Assembly (NCBI GenBank): GCA_014377155.1
Contig: JACMQD010000511.1
Coordinates: 1 to 16,239, forward strand
Direction: 5' to 3'
Source of the DNA: Herminiimonas sp.
GTDB lineage: Bacteria; Pseudomonadota; Gammaproteobacteria; Burkholderiales; Burkholderiaceae
DNA: 16,239 bases
This document shows, in pieces, positions 1 through 8,484 of the stretch. A program made the position numbers and the translations under genes. A model generated the notes under the pieces. It saw only the letters and a list, made by a program, of their open reading frames with translations. It was not told where the DNA came from and searched no databases. Position 1 is the stretch's first letter. The number at the start of each line of letters is the position of its first letter.

Positions 1-5
1 AATAC

Positions 6-2255
6 CTAGCCGGCCATCGATGCATGCATGACCGGATCATTGGCGCCGGTCGATGCCATGGCTTCAGCCAATGCGCGATCGACCAGGCCACCCAACGGAA
101 TTTGCCGGGTCCGCTGTTCGCGGAAGCGCTGCGCTAATTCATCGGCGGTCAATGAAAAAGCTTCCTGTCTTTCTTTCGTTGAAAAGATGAACAGGCCGCG
201 TAACGGGCTGACCCATGCCAGCTTTAATTGTTTGCTGCTGGCATCGGGCGCGCTAAATTCCAGCCACATGCCACGCTCGAGCGCACGCACTTTGTCGACG
301 AATTCGTCGCCCGCCGGTTCTGCCGGTTCTGCTGATGCTGCTGTACGCTTTTGAAGACGCTTTTCGGCCGCCGCCTTGGCAACCTCGATCGCTATTTCGA
401 GCTGGCGTTGTGGCGACAGTTCAAGCGGCGCGCGCACGATCGATGCATGGCATTCGGCCAGATCGGCAAAAAACTGCAAGCGGTCGGCGTCTTCCCATTT
501 GACGACATTGAGCCATTTATTGAGCGCCGCAAGCATCGACGGTAAACGCGCGATCAAGTCCTTGCGTTCTGCCACGGTGATCTTCGGCTTCACGCTCCAG
601 ATCAGGTCATCCATGGTCTTTACCGCGCTTGCCACGGCTTGCGGCTTTTCATCCTGGACCGTGTAGGCAATGGCCAACACCGATATCCATTTTTTTTCAA
701 GAAAAGTTTCGACGAAGGCGACGACTTCGCCGGTGCCGATTCGCATAGCCACATCGCTTCGCGCAACCTTAGTGGCTTCGCCGATTCTTTCCTGCCGCAG
801 CGCCTGGGTGATCGGCGCGGCAAGCGCTGCGGCGGCTTGATTTTCCTCTTCGCTGATGAACGATTCGAGATCGGCAATGACATCGATGAATACCGTGCTT
901 TCGTGATCGACGTCGTGGCGAATGCGGTCGACATTACGTTTGATGGACTGGTAGAGCGGATCGCCCTCGCCCTGCTGCTGATCCCAGCCGACGCCGGATC
1001 GGGACAACAGTTCGATGACGCGTCGCGCCGGATGCTCTTCCTTGAAAAAAAATTCTTTGTCGACCAGTGCCGTTTTCAGGACCGGGACCTGCAAGAACCC
1101 GATCAATGACTTGATTTCTTGTGGAATATTCTGGTCACGGAATACGACATCGAAAACTTTGGTCAGCAAGTCGATGGTGTTTTCGTCGACCCGGCTCATC
1201 ATGCCTTGCGGTGCCTGGGCTTTGATCTGCGGCAGGACAGACTGCAGTGCCGAGTGGCCGGCCGACGCCGGATCGGACACCACTTCCTCGAAGCCATTTT
1301 TTTGAATACCAGCGAGGTAGCCGAGCAGCTTGTTGCTGGCTACCGCCGCTTCGAGAACATGTTCCTGAAAACCGGTGCCAAACGAGCCCGCGGCAAACGT
1401 GGTGTCGGCTAGGCCCGCGGCAGGCGTGACGCCACTCTGCGTTGCAGCCGCCGGCGGCGCAAACAGGTTGCGTAATTGCTGGACGATCGCGGCGTCCTGA
1501 CCGTCTGTTTTCTTGGCGATGTCCTGTGCCGAAGTGCTTTTCTTGATACGAAACGATTCGGTCAGGTCCGGCAAAATGCCACATGCGATCAGTTCTGTAT
1601 TGAGCGCGCGATAGATCGGTCCCAAATCGATAAAGACGTCGGGACGCAGCAGCGGCATCATTAGATAATGAGATTCCGGGTCAGGATCGAACTCGCACCA
1701 GGCTTGATGAAAGGCTTCGATAAATATCGCCGGCCGAAAAGGATTTTGCGACAAGGGCAAATCGTCACGGCCGAGCAAATGCGAAATCCGCACGCCGAGC
1801 GCAGCGAGGCCATCGCTGTTGGCTATTTCGATAGTCCGCCCTACTTTGTCCAGTAACAGCGTTTTGTCAACATCGGCATACGACACCAGCGACAACGCAT
1901 CGTCGGATTTGTGAAACTGCAACAGCGATGGATCTTCCGCTATTGCCACAGCGGATTCCAGACATTTTTCAAGCAGCACCGAGACGAGATAATAATACGC
2001 GTAGCTATTTTTCTTGAGCAGGTTGGCAACGTTAAAACTCAGGCTTGCCTCCTTGCCGTCACCGCTCGATTCCGATATCTGCATCAGCAAATCGGCCAGG
2101 CGGGTCACGAAGGTGCCGATTTGCGCATTGGCCGCCGTGCTGGCGATCGATACCAGGCTGCTGAGAATTTCAGCAGCACGCGGCGGCAACGCGGAAACGG
2201 CAGTCGTGGCAGCGGGCGAAGGAGACTGAGCCATAGCTTCTTGCTTTCTTTGCAT
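6..2255 (-). CDS. DUF1631 family protein
   Basis: A 749-residue cytosolic protein that I assign to the DUF1631 family (sometimes mislabelled thymidine phosphorylase in databases). Family-like signs are the 'NPFRPAIF...AW' segment near residues 170-185 and a C-terminal module (about 655-735) with 'RGMWLEF', 'KLAWVSPLRGLFIF' and 'IPLGGLVDRAL', which resembles a small PilZ-like beta-barrel. No signal peptide or membrane segment is visible. An Ala/Gln/Gly-rich linker lies near residues 265-285. Biochemical function is unknown. The ATG at 2255 has no Shine-Dalgarno; an in-frame ATG at 2234 (MAQSPSP...) follows a purine-rich AAGAAAGCAAGAAG tract and may be the true start, giving 742 residues. An AT-rich stretch (about 2290-2375) lies upstream and probably holds the promoter. 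The gene is complete, with its TAG at 6-8. The family call is fairly sure; any role in cyclic-di-GMP signalling would be inference. Confidence 0.85.
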   Translation of the reverse strand: MQRKQEAMAQSPSPAATTAVSALPPRAAEILSSLVSIASTAANAQIGTFVTRLADLLMQISESSGDGKEASLSFNVANLLKKNSYAYYYLVSVLLEKCLESAVAIAEDPSLLQFHKSDDALSLVSYADVDKTLLLDKVGRTIEIANSDGLAALGVRISHLLGRDDLPLSQNPFRPAIFIEAFHQAWCEFDPDPESHYLMMPLLRPDVFIDLGPIYRALNTELIACGILPDLTESFRIKKSTSAQDIAKKTDGQDAAIVQQLRNLFAPPAAATQSGVTPAAGLADTTFAAGSFGTGFQEHVLEAAVASNKLLGYLAGIQKNGFEEVVSDPASAGHSALQSVLPQIKAQAPQGMMSRVDENTIDLLTKVFDVVFRDQNIPQEIKSLIGFLQVPVLKTALVDKEFFFKEEHPARRVIELLSRSGVGWDQQQGEGDPLYQSIKRNVDRIRHDVDHESTVFIDVIADLESFISEEENQAAAALAAPITQALRQERIGEATKVARSDVAMRIGTGEVVAFVETFLEKKWISVLAIAYTVQDEKPQAVASAVKTMDDLIWSVKPKITVAERKDLIARLPSMLAALNKWLNVVKWEDADRLQFFADLAECHASIVRAPLELSPQRQLEIAIEVAKAAAEKRLQKRTAASAEPAEPAGDEFVDKVRALERGMWLEFSAPDASSKQLKLAWVSPLRGLFIFSTKERQEAFSLTADELAQRFREQRTRQIPLGGLVDRALAEAMASTGANDPVMHASMAG

Positions 2256-2401
2256 GTCGGCAGGTAGACGCCCGGCGGGTTCGGTAGGTTTCCTTATTTT
2301 TGCATATTATTTCTTAAAGGCAATATAAATTTGTAACGAAAAGCAAAATATATTTAACGAAATTAATGATTTCTCATCGTTTTCGGTAAGAATAGCCGCA
2401 T

Positions 2402-3670
2402 TCAGGGGATAAGAATTGCTCGAAAGTCATTAACGTTGGTGCGGGTCGGGCCACTCGTGACCAAATCGCCGAGCGCGGCGAAAAACCCGTAGCCGTCGTT
2501 ATTGTCGAGCATCGTGCAGGCGCGCAGGCCGTGGACTTTCGCGCGCGCCATCGTATCGGGAAGGTAGAGCGCACCCGCATTGTCTTCCGAACCGTCAATG
2601 CCATCCGTATCGCATGCGATGGCGGATATACCGGCGCGTCCGTCGAGCGCCGTAGCCAGGCTGAGCAGGAATTCGGCATTTCGACCACCACGACCGGTGC
2701 CTTTTACGGTCACCGTCGTTTCTCCGCCCGACAGGAGCACGCAGGGCCTGGCGAACGGCCGGTCGCGCGTGGCGACCTCCATGGCAATAGCGGCATGCAT
2801 GAGCGCGATGTCGCGCGCCTCGCCTTCGATGGCGTCGGACAGAATATGCGGCGTGACGCCGGCAGCGCGCGCCATTGTTGCGGCTGCCTCCAGCGCCAGC
2901 CGCGCCGTGGCGATAACATGGTGGGTATTACCGGCAAAGCGCACATCATTGGGTTTGGGCGTTTCGCCAAGGCCGGATTCGAGATGATGGCGCGTCGCAT
3001 CAGAGATGTCGATGCCGTATTTATGAAGTATCGCCAGCGCTTCGGCGCAGGTCGTAGAGTCCGGCAACGTCGGTCCGCTGGCGATAATGCCGGCATCGTC
3101 ACCCGGCACATCAGAAATTAGCAGCGTCACAACGCGTGCCGGCGCGCAGGCCAGCGCCAGGCGTCCACCCTTAATGGCCGATAGATGTTTGCGTACACAG
3201 TTCATTTCGGCGATCGTGGCGCCGCTTTTGAGCAGTGCTTTATTAACTGCCTGTTTCTGCTCGAGCGTGATGCCGTCGGCCGGTAGTGCCAGCAATGCCG
3301 AACCACCGCCACTGATCAGGCACAGTACCAGGTCGTCGGCAGTAAGCCCTTTGACCATGTTCATCATGCGCCCGGCGGCACGCCGGCCGGCGTCATCGGG
3401 CACCGGATGCGCCGCCTCGACGACTTCGACGCGCTGGCATCGCGCGCCGTGCCCATATCGCGTTACTACCAGGCCAGAGAGTTCGCCCGGCCAGTTCTGC
3501 TCAACGACCCTGGCCATCGCCGCCGCGCCTTTGCCGGCACCGATGACCAGCGTGCGGCCGGTCGAAGACGGTTGTGGCAAGAACGCCGGCAAGCATCGGT
3601 CTGCGCTAACGGCGTCGACTGCGGAGGAAAAAAGACTCAGCAAGAAATGACGCGGATCGGAAATTGACAT
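2402..3670 (-). CDS. Glycerate 2-kinase, type 2 (MOFRL family)
   Basis: A 422-residue cytosolic kinase of the GckA/TtuD type, which phosphorylates D-glycerate with ATP to 2-phosphoglycerate, linking glyoxylate, tartrate or serine breakdown to glycolysis. Older annotations call the family hydroxypyruvate reductase. Visible signatures are VIGAGKG (about 42-48), LISGGGSALLALP (about 118-130), the 'NCVRKHLSAIKGGRLA' segment, 'SDVPGDDAGIIASGPT', and the C-terminal MOFRL region with 'LSGGETTVTVKGTGRGGRNAEF', 'CDTDGIDGSEDNAGA' and 'NNDGYGFF...TSGPTRTNVND'. Length fits the family. I chose the ATG at 3668-3670 because AAGG sits 6 bases upstream; the frame stays open to a TTG at 3718 but that lacks support. 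No tartronate semialdehyde reductase or glyoxylate carboligase gene is adjacent, so the pathway context is not visible here. It may have its own promoter in 3671-3815. Confidence 0.95.
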   Translation of the reverse strand: MSISDPRHFLLSLFSSAVDAVSADRCLPAFLPQPSSTGRTLVIGAGKGAAAMARVVEQNWPGELSGLVVTRYGHGARCQRVEVVEAAHPVPDDAGRRAAGRMMNMVKGLTADDLVLCLISGGGSALLALPADGITLEQKQAVNKALLKSGATIAEMNCVRKHLSAIKGGRLALACAPARVVTLLISDVPGDDAGIIASGPTLPDSTTCAEALAILHKYGIDISDATRHHLESGLGETPKPNDVRFAGNTHHVIATARLALEAAATMARAAGVTPHILSDAIEGEARDIALMHAAIAMEVATRDRPFARPCVLLSGGETTVTVKGTGRGGRNAEFLLSLATALDGRAGISAIACDTDGIDGSEDNAGALYLPDTMARAKVHGLRACTMLDNNDGYGFFAALGDLVTSGPTRTNVNDFRAILIP

Positions 3671-3815
3671 GATGGACCTTGGTTCGGCGTAAGCAATCTG
3701 CGATGGTAACCGAGTCAACCTGTGTGTTACGCCGCTTGAAAATGTTTCATCGATAGATCAGGTGGTATCGTTGGCACGTGTGCCATCGCGGTCAGCACCA
3801 TGCACTTCCCAAACG

Positions 3816-5012
3816 TTAGAAATAGAGCGTCCATTCATCCACCCAGCGTGGCAGCGCATTAGCCGGCATTGGTCGGGCGATGTAATGGCCCTGCGCATAG
3901 GCACAACCGATTCCTCGCAAAAAATCCCAGTCCTGCTGAGTTTCCACGCCGACCGCGACCGATTGACGATTCAATTTACGGCACAGCTCAAGACTTGACC
4001 TGAGCACTAGCGCCAATGCCTGGTTTTGCGCCGCGCCGGAAACGAACGAGCGATCGATCTTGATTTCTGAGAAAGGGATTTGCAGCAACTCCTGCATGCT
4101 GGCATGTCCGGTGCCATAGTCATCGACTGCGATGCCATAGCCGCTCATGCGCAAGCGCGTCAGGTTGTTGAGAAATCCCGGAACATTCGTGATGGCCGAT
4201 GACTCCGTCACTTCGAAGGTCACGTACTGCGCATCGAGTTCGTGTGGCGCAAGCCGTTCGATGACCTGTTCCGCAAATCCGGGCCTCGCCAGCGACGACG
4301 GCGACACGTTGATCGATACCGTAATCGCAAACCCGTTGTCATGCCACATCCGGCAGGCGGCAACGGATTTCTCAATGATGATCCAGGCCAATAAATCCAT
4401 CTGACCATGCGCTTCCAGAAGTGGCACGAAAATGGCCGGCGATATGAAACCGTAATGCGGATGATGCCACCGCGCGAATGCTTCGGCGCCTTTTACACGA
4501 CCGCTGGCGATTTCGACCTTTGGCTGGAAATAGGGTTCGAATTCGCGTGCTTTGAGGCCCTGGAGAACGTCTTCCACTGTCACCGCCGGCAATGGTTCGG
4601 CGCTCTTGCGAAAAGCGGTCGAGCCGCTGTAGCGCTTGATGATCGCGATCAGCGATTCGGGACTGGCCGGTTTTTCAATCGTGCCGAGGAGTTCGATACC
4701 GTAGGCCTTGGACATGGTTTCGACCGAAAAAAGCAATGCGCTGTCATGCGCACTGGCGACGATGATCGCGGTCTGATGCTTGCTGGTGGCAAGATGTCGG
4801 ATCAGCTCCATACCATCCATGCCAGGCATGTTCAGATCGATCAAACTGATGTCGACGGGCCGCCGGCTGTTTTGCAGCACCTTCAGCGCTTCTATGCCGT
4901 CGGCAACTTCGATAATATTGACCGCACCAAGTTTGGTCAGCATGATTGTCAGCCAGCGCCGCTGAAATTCGTCGTCCTCTGCCACCAGAAAATTAATATC
5001 GGCAATCTGCAT
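3816..5012 (-). CDS. RocR-like response regulator with EAL (c-di-GMP phosphodiesterase) domain; catalytic Glu missing
   Basis: A 398-residue soluble REC-EAL protein, the architecture of Pseudomonas RocR. The receiver (about 5-120) is complete: acidic pocket E12-D13-D14, phosphoacceptor D59, S87 and K114. The EAL domain (about 150-392) aligns with RocR at a constant offset of +2: E177 (motif reads EAF, not EAL), N235, E267, D297-D298, K318 and Q374 are all present. The residue matching RocR E352, the first Glu of the usual AEGVE motif, is V354 (AVGVE). From memory of RocR mutagenesis that Glu is needed for catalysis, so hydrolysis of c-di-GMP is probably weak or absent while ligand binding may remain; the protein could be a phosphorylation-gated c-di-GMP receptor. 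The ATG at 5012 has AGGGAG 4 bases upstream. No partner histidine kinase is adjacent on this strand. The fold is certain; the activity is inferred. Confidence 0.93.
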   Translation of the reverse strand: MQIADINFLVAEDDEFQRRWLTIMLTKLGAVNIIEVADGIEALKVLQNSRRPVDISLIDLNMPGMDGMELIRHLATSKHQTAIIVASAHDSALLFSVETMSKAYGIELLGTIEKPASPESLIAIIKRYSGSTAFRKSAEPLPAVTVEDVLQGLKAREFEPYFQPKVEIASGRVKGAEAFARWHHPHYGFISPAIFVPLLEAHGQMDLLAWIIIEKSVAACRMWHDNGFAITVSINVSPSSLARPGFAEQVIERLAPHELDAQYVTFEVTESSAITNVPGFLNNLTRLRMSGYGIAVDDYGTGHASMQELLQIPFSEIKIDRSFVSGAAQNQALALVLRSSLELCRKLNRQSVAVGVETQQDWDFLRGIGCAYAQGHYIARPMPANALPRWVDEWTLYF

Positions 5013-5185
5013 TCGGCTCCCTGCCCCCGCGCTTGTTCTAGTTTTAAATATCGCCCACGCGTCGTTGCCGCAGTACAGCTCATGCTATCCGAAATTATCG
5101 GAAAAATACAGAGCGTCGCCAGTTTGCGTACTCTGCAAAGGCCCGTCCTCGTTCGAGGCGATGCGGCGCCTGCATGCCGACGAAG

Positions 5186-5635
5186 TCACGGTTTTCCAAA
5201 CGACAGCCGGCGAATGGCCATAGAACGAGTCGCAATGAATATTTCCCGCAATAGATAAACAAAACTGCCGATCAGCGACAGCATGGCCAATACGAACAGG
5301 GACGCAATCAGCTTGGCGAGACTGAGATTGAGAGCGTCGCCGGTGAATAGGGCGGTGATGACTAGGCAAACGAAGAGCCCGCATGCGGTGCTAAGTGTAA
5401 TGGCCCGATTGATCAGATGTGCGCGCGGATAAAGAGTCTGAAGCTCCTCGTTGCACACGAGCTGCTCAGACTCGAGCTCGGTGTGCAGCCGGTCTTCGAG
5501 CACGCGGGAGCGATCTATGATGCGTGCCAGGCGGTTGGTTAGCACCGCCAGGATCGTGCCGACGCCCGTAAGGAGAAAAACTGGCGCAATCGCCAGCTGG
5601 ATGATATGCGCGATATCGCCGAGTTGAATTTCCAT
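5186..5635 (-). CDS. DUF2721 family membrane protein
   Basis: A 149-residue integral membrane protein with the DUF2721 signature near the N-terminus ('DIAHIIQLAIAPVFLLTG' followed by 'LAVLTNRLARIIDRSR'). Three hydrophobic segments are visible at about residues 9-30, 77-98 and 107-130, with a charged Glu/Arg-rich segment of about 45 residues between the first and second. Function is unknown in the family. It is encoded 173 bases upstream of the REC-EAL gene on the same strand, so co-transcription is possible but not shown. The ATG at 5635 starts directly at the family motif, but no clear Shine-Dalgarno is seen. It is divergent from the sensor kinase operon and shares a 317-base intergenic region with it. 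Confidence 0.88.
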   Translation of the reverse strand: MEIQLGDIAHIIQLAIAPVFLLTGVGTILAVLTNRLARIIDRSRVLEDRLHTELESEQLVCNEELQTLYPRAHLINRAITLSTACGLFVCLVITALFTGDALNLSLAKLIASLFVLAMLSLIGSFVYLLREIFIATRSMAIRRLSFGKP

Positions 5636-5760
5636 GCTTGGGGTTTAACGCGATTGCGAGGAGTGTAGTTAAACGACAATTTTACGTCATTGCTGACCAG
5701 AGGGCCGTCTGGCCAGAGACGCTAAGCGTGGCTATGACTGCGCCAAATTCCAATTGTTTC

Positions 5761-5790
5761 TTGATCCGACAAAAACCTTTGCCCTATAAT
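5761..5790 (+). promoter_or_regulatory. Probable sigma70 promoter of the sensor-kinase operon
   Basis: TTGATC at 5761-5766 and a perfect TATAAT at 5785-5790 are separated by 18 bases. Transcription would start near 5797, leaving a 5' leader of about 155 bases before the ATG at 5953. This is the best promoter match I found in the window. Confidence 0.65.
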
Positions 5791-5899
5791 TAACAAAGTT
5801 TTCAAAAATACATCAAATAACGATCTTTTAACGAAACATTTGTATAAACTACCAGTAAAATATAACGGCTTGTGGAGAGTAAGCGTCCCCCTTAATAGG

Positions 5900-5918
5900 C
5901 GACCGGTGTTACCGGTCG
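5900..5918 (+). repeat. Perfect inverted repeat in the leader of the sensor kinase
   Basis: CGACCGGT (5900-5907), GTT spacer, ACCGGTCG (5911-5918) forms a perfect 8-bp inverted repeat. Related half-sites follow: GCCGGTC at 5927-5933 and a further exact ACCGGTCG at 6040-6047 inside the gene. GGCTT at 5867-5871 could also pair with AAGCC at 5945-5949 to enclose the element. There is no T-run after it, so it is not a simple terminator. It could be an operator or an RNA hairpin near the start codon. Confidence 0.6.
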
Positions 5919-5952
5919 TTGATGCCGCCGGTCACGACGGTGTTAAGCCTTT

Positions 5953-8106
5953 ATGACGGGGTTGCCATACGAAATTCTACCGGATCTGTCTATGCGCAAC
6001 ACATTGATATCGACGTATTTCCACTGGCCGTCAAGGGTCACCGGTCGTCTGCCACTGACCATGTTGTTGGTAATGATTGCCTGCGCAATGTACCCGGTTT
6101 TCGCTCGGACGGGCAGTGCATTCCCGGCGGTCGCACTCGACCACCGCCAGGCCCGATCGAACTCGATGCAGGTAACTTTGTTGAACACGATTGCGAGAGG
6201 ATTTCTGTCGGGCGATCGCTTCAGGTCCATCAGCTTTTCACCATTCGGACTTCCGCTTCGACGCGCCGGCATGGCCGAAATTATCTCGACTTTGAACGCG
6301 CACTTTGCCAGCGCGGTGAAGGGAGATAGTGCACGTGCCATCCGATCCGCGGACAAATTGCCCCTAGATCGCGTCGGCGCCGCCAAGGCGACCTATGTTG
6401 TTCAGGTGCAGGCGCATTCCGATGTTCGCGCATGGCAGTACCGCCGCGAATCCAACATGCAAAATACTAGTCCCGCAGTCACTGGCGGAGCGGGGATACG
6501 AATCGCGGTGGCTGTGTCGACGCTTCTCTTATTGACTGCGTATCTGCTCTGGCGCGCGCAACGATACGCCGCCTACCGCGATTCATTTTTGAAAAAGTCG
6601 GGTTATCCAACCGGTAAGCCGAACGCATCTCGCGAGACGATGGGCGACGCTCACCAGACCGGCACTCCTGTCGCCGGTTCGGCTTGGCAACCGGGTTACG
6701 ATAATGACATCCTTACTGGGCCAAACCATCACTATCGCCCGCATTCTGTCGCGCAAGGCGGCGGTCCTGGTCAGTATGTTTCGGCAATGAGCGATTTTTC
6801 TGAGTCGCATTTATTTAGCGGCTTGAGCCATGTGGCCGCCCTCAGGCGGAAAAACAGCGCCTCGAGCAGCGCCGAACACCCCGCGTCAACGCCCTCTTCC
6901 ACCAGCCAACAACGAGATGAAATGTGCCCCCTTGCCGGCCATGTCAACTCTCACGCACCGGAAGCACGTCCATCGATGTCGATGCGTGACACCATTTCAG
7001 AAACGCCAAGCACGCTGCAAATAGAACGTCTTGATTCCGCAGAAAGGTTCTTGGGTCTGGTCGAACAAATGGGGGCAATGCCCTATCTCGCCAATCTGGA
7101 TGAATGTGGCACACCGTTTTACATCAGCAAGAAATTCGAATCTCTCATCGGTTTTACTTCCGAACAATGGTGCTCAAGGCAAGGGTTGCGCATCGGGCAG
7201 TTGTATCCCGATGATCGGGAGCGTGTACTGACAGCAATTGCACAAACGATCGCCTGTATCGGCACCTTCAGTCTTGACTATCGTCTGCTGGACAACCACG
7301 GGAATATCCGCTGGATTCACGATGAGGCACGTGTAATTACGAATGCGGAAGGTGTGCCGTTGTTCATGCAAGGCGTGATCCTCGACATCAGCGAGTACAA
7401 GCAGGCACAGCAGCAACTGGAACAATCCCACAATCAACTGCAAAAATTGATCGGGGCATTGGATGCGTTGCGCGAAAAGGAACAAAAGCGTCTGGCGCAG
7501 GAAATGCACGACGATCTTGGCCAACTGCTTGCCGCAATGAAAATCGATCTTTCGAGGTTGCAGCAGCGACTGCCCCCCGATCAGTCACAACTCTCGGAAC
7601 AACTCGGCAGCCTTAATGAACTGGTCGATGCGATGGTCTCATCGGTGCGTCGCATCATCGCCGATTTACCGCCAAAGATCATGGAAGACAGTGGACTGGC
7701 CAGTGCACTTTCCTTGCTGGCATCGAGTTTTGAAAAACGCCACGGCATTACTGTCCGGCTCGAACTGCGTCAACAGGAACATGAGCTGACCGAACATGTG
7801 ATGACGCCAATTTACCGCATCGTGCAAGAGGGGCTCAACAACGTAGCCAAGCATGCCGCTGCAACCCTGGTCGACGTGGTCGTGACCTGCAGCGGACAAT
7901 ACCTGAAACTGGGTATCAGCGATAACGGCAAAGGTATGCCAGCAAACGCGGTGCACAAAAACGGTTCCTTCGGCCTGATCAGCATGCGTGAACGCGTCAG
8001 CGCACTGGGCGGCGAAATGGAATACGACAGTATCCTCGGAAGCGGCACCTCGATTCGCATCGTCATACCGCTGGACAAACCCAAGACAAGCGGCGGCACG
8101 GGCTAA
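5953..8106 (+). CDS. Membrane-bound PAS sensor histidine kinase (HisKA_3 / NarX-type)
   Basis: A 717-residue sensor kinase. Order: hydrophobic segment at about 33-50 (anchor or signal peptide), a periplasmic stretch of about 130 residues that I do not recognise, a second membrane segment at 182-200, a low-complexity Ser/His/Pro-rich linker to about 360, a PAS domain (about 361-485), a short coiled coil, HisKA_3 dimerisation domain (about 503-572) with phosphoacceptor H519 in EMHDDLGQ, and a HATPase_c domain (about 612-708) with N box N629-N630, G1 box DNGKG from D657, and the GSFGL...GSGTS lid. The HDxxxQ phosphatase motif (D520, Q524) is present. It should autophosphorylate and pass phosphate to the NarL-type regulator at 9626. 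A stop codon (TAA 5944-5946) lies just upstream, so the start is 5953 or a later ATG such as 5992; neither has a good Shine-Dalgarno. The C-terminal half is certain; the N-terminal third is unusual and its exact start uncertain. Confidence 0.92.
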   Translation: MTGLPYEILPDLSMRNTLISTYFHWPSRVTGRLPLTMLLVMIACAMYPVFARTGSAFPAVALDHRQARSNSMQVTLLNTIARGFLSGDRFRSISFSPFGLPLRRAGMAEIISTLNAHFASAVKGDSARAIRSADKLPLDRVGAAKATYVVQVQAHSDVRAWQYRRESNMQNTSPAVTGGAGIRIAVAVSTLLLLTAYLLWRAQRYAAYRDSFLKKSGYPTGKPNASRETMGDAHQTGTPVAGSAWQPGYDNDILTGPNHHYRPHSVAQGGGPGQYVSAMSDFSESHLFSGLSHVAALRRKNSASSSAEHPASTPSSTSQQRDEMCPLAGHVNSHAPEARPSMSMRDTISETPSTLQIERLDSAERFLGLVEQMGAMPYLANLDECGTPFYISKKFESLIGFTSEQWCSRQGLRIGQLYPDDRERVLTAIAQTIACIGTFSLDYRLLDNHGNIRWIHDEARVITNAEGVPLFMQGVILDISEYKQAQQQLEQSHNQLQKLIGALDALREKEQKRLAQEMHDDLGQLLAAMKIDLSRLQQRLPPDQSQLSEQLGSLNELVDAMVSSVRRIIADLPPKIMEDSGLASALSLLASSFEKRHGITVRLELRQQEHELTEHVMTPIYRIVQEGLNNVAKHAAATLVDVVVTCSGQYLKLGISDNGKGMPANAVHKNGSFGLISMRERVSALGGEMEYDSILGSGTSIRIVIPLDKPKTSGGTG

Positions 8107-8484
8107 TACGATGATGCCGGTCTTGCGCGAAGTCGGTTCCGGTGTGATGTCGTAAGGCCGCCAGGGCCGCGATGTAATTGGCTAGCAATATTGACTCGTG
8201 TCAAAACCGCGTTGTGGTAAATCGATATCCTCCAGCCTCGGAAAAGGAATGAGAGAAACGGCCTGGCAATATTGCAGAGCGAATACTGGCAAGCCGTGCC
8301 AACTGCTAGACGCGTTTGGTACTTGCCCAGACTGCCATCCCGGCATCCTGCAACTTACCCGATACTTCGCAGGCGGAAGTCAGGTGGAATGGGCAGTGGC
8401 CACCGATGCGGATGTGGCACGTTCGGCCGGCCCGATAGCAGCGATTTAGCCATTTACAACATGAACCGTCTACAGAGAAATATC
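8107..8484 (+). other. Gap between the two kinase genes
   Basis: These 378 bases separate the two kinase genes on the same strand. They contain one moderately long reading frame (8198-8449, listed separately) and no recognisable terminator; the GC-rich 8155-8172 has no following T-run. The second kinase's frame is open upstream to 8272, but that extension shows no domain and is likely untranslated. Confidence 0.5.
8198..8449 (+). CDS. Doubtful small Cys-containing ORF
   Basis: A possible 83-residue protein starting at a GTG (8198), or 66 residues from an ATG at 8249, ending with a TAG at 8447-8449 only 35 bases before the likely start of the second kinase. It carries five cysteines in the long form, including a CPDCH motif that could bind metal. 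Neither start has a well-spaced Shine-Dalgarno; AAAAGGA lies directly against the ATG at 8249. I recognise no family. It may be a chance frame in a leader, or a small protein encoded within the kinase operon. Confidence 0.2.
   Translation: MSKPRCGKSISSSLGKGMRETAWQYCRANTGKPCQLLDAFGTCPDCHPGILQLTRYFAGGSQVEWAVATDADVARSAGPIAAI

Larger units (their letters stand above)
5636..5952. other. Divergent intergenic region between DUF2721 and sensor kinase
   Basis: This 317-base region separates two divergent genes. It holds a GGCC-rich inverted repeat cluster around 5695-5722 (CGTCT at 5707-5711 pairs with AGACG further on), a sigma70-like promoter reading right at 5761-5790, a very AT-rich stretch to about 5865, and a palindromic leader at 5867-5949 before the kinase ATG. 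I see no gene in it; the frame of the kinase is closed by a TAA at 5944-5946. Confidence 0.6.

Noticed and set aside
639..1109. Plus-strand frame of 156 codons inside the DUF1631 gene
   Set aside because: Antisense shadow of a family-matching gene; no ribosome binding site or domain.
3671..3718. 16-residue extension of glycerate kinase from a TTG
   Set aside because: The ATG at 3670 has a well-placed AAGG and gives the usual N-terminus for the family.
5919..6329. Plus-strand frame of 136 codons overlapping the kinase start
   Set aside because: No domain, Arg/His/Pro-rich shadow-like composition, and out of frame with the kinase.
5943..6386. Minus-strand frame of 147 codons opposite the start of the sensor kinase
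   Set aside because: It overlaps the kinase N-terminus, has no recognised domain, and the plus-strand frame continues unbroken into a certain kinase with plausible membrane segments.
8272..8484. N-terminal extension of the second kinase by 71 residues
   Set aside because: The extension has no domain or family-like sequence and no ribosome binding site; starts at 8461 or 8485 place the PAS domain at a normal distance from the N-terminus.
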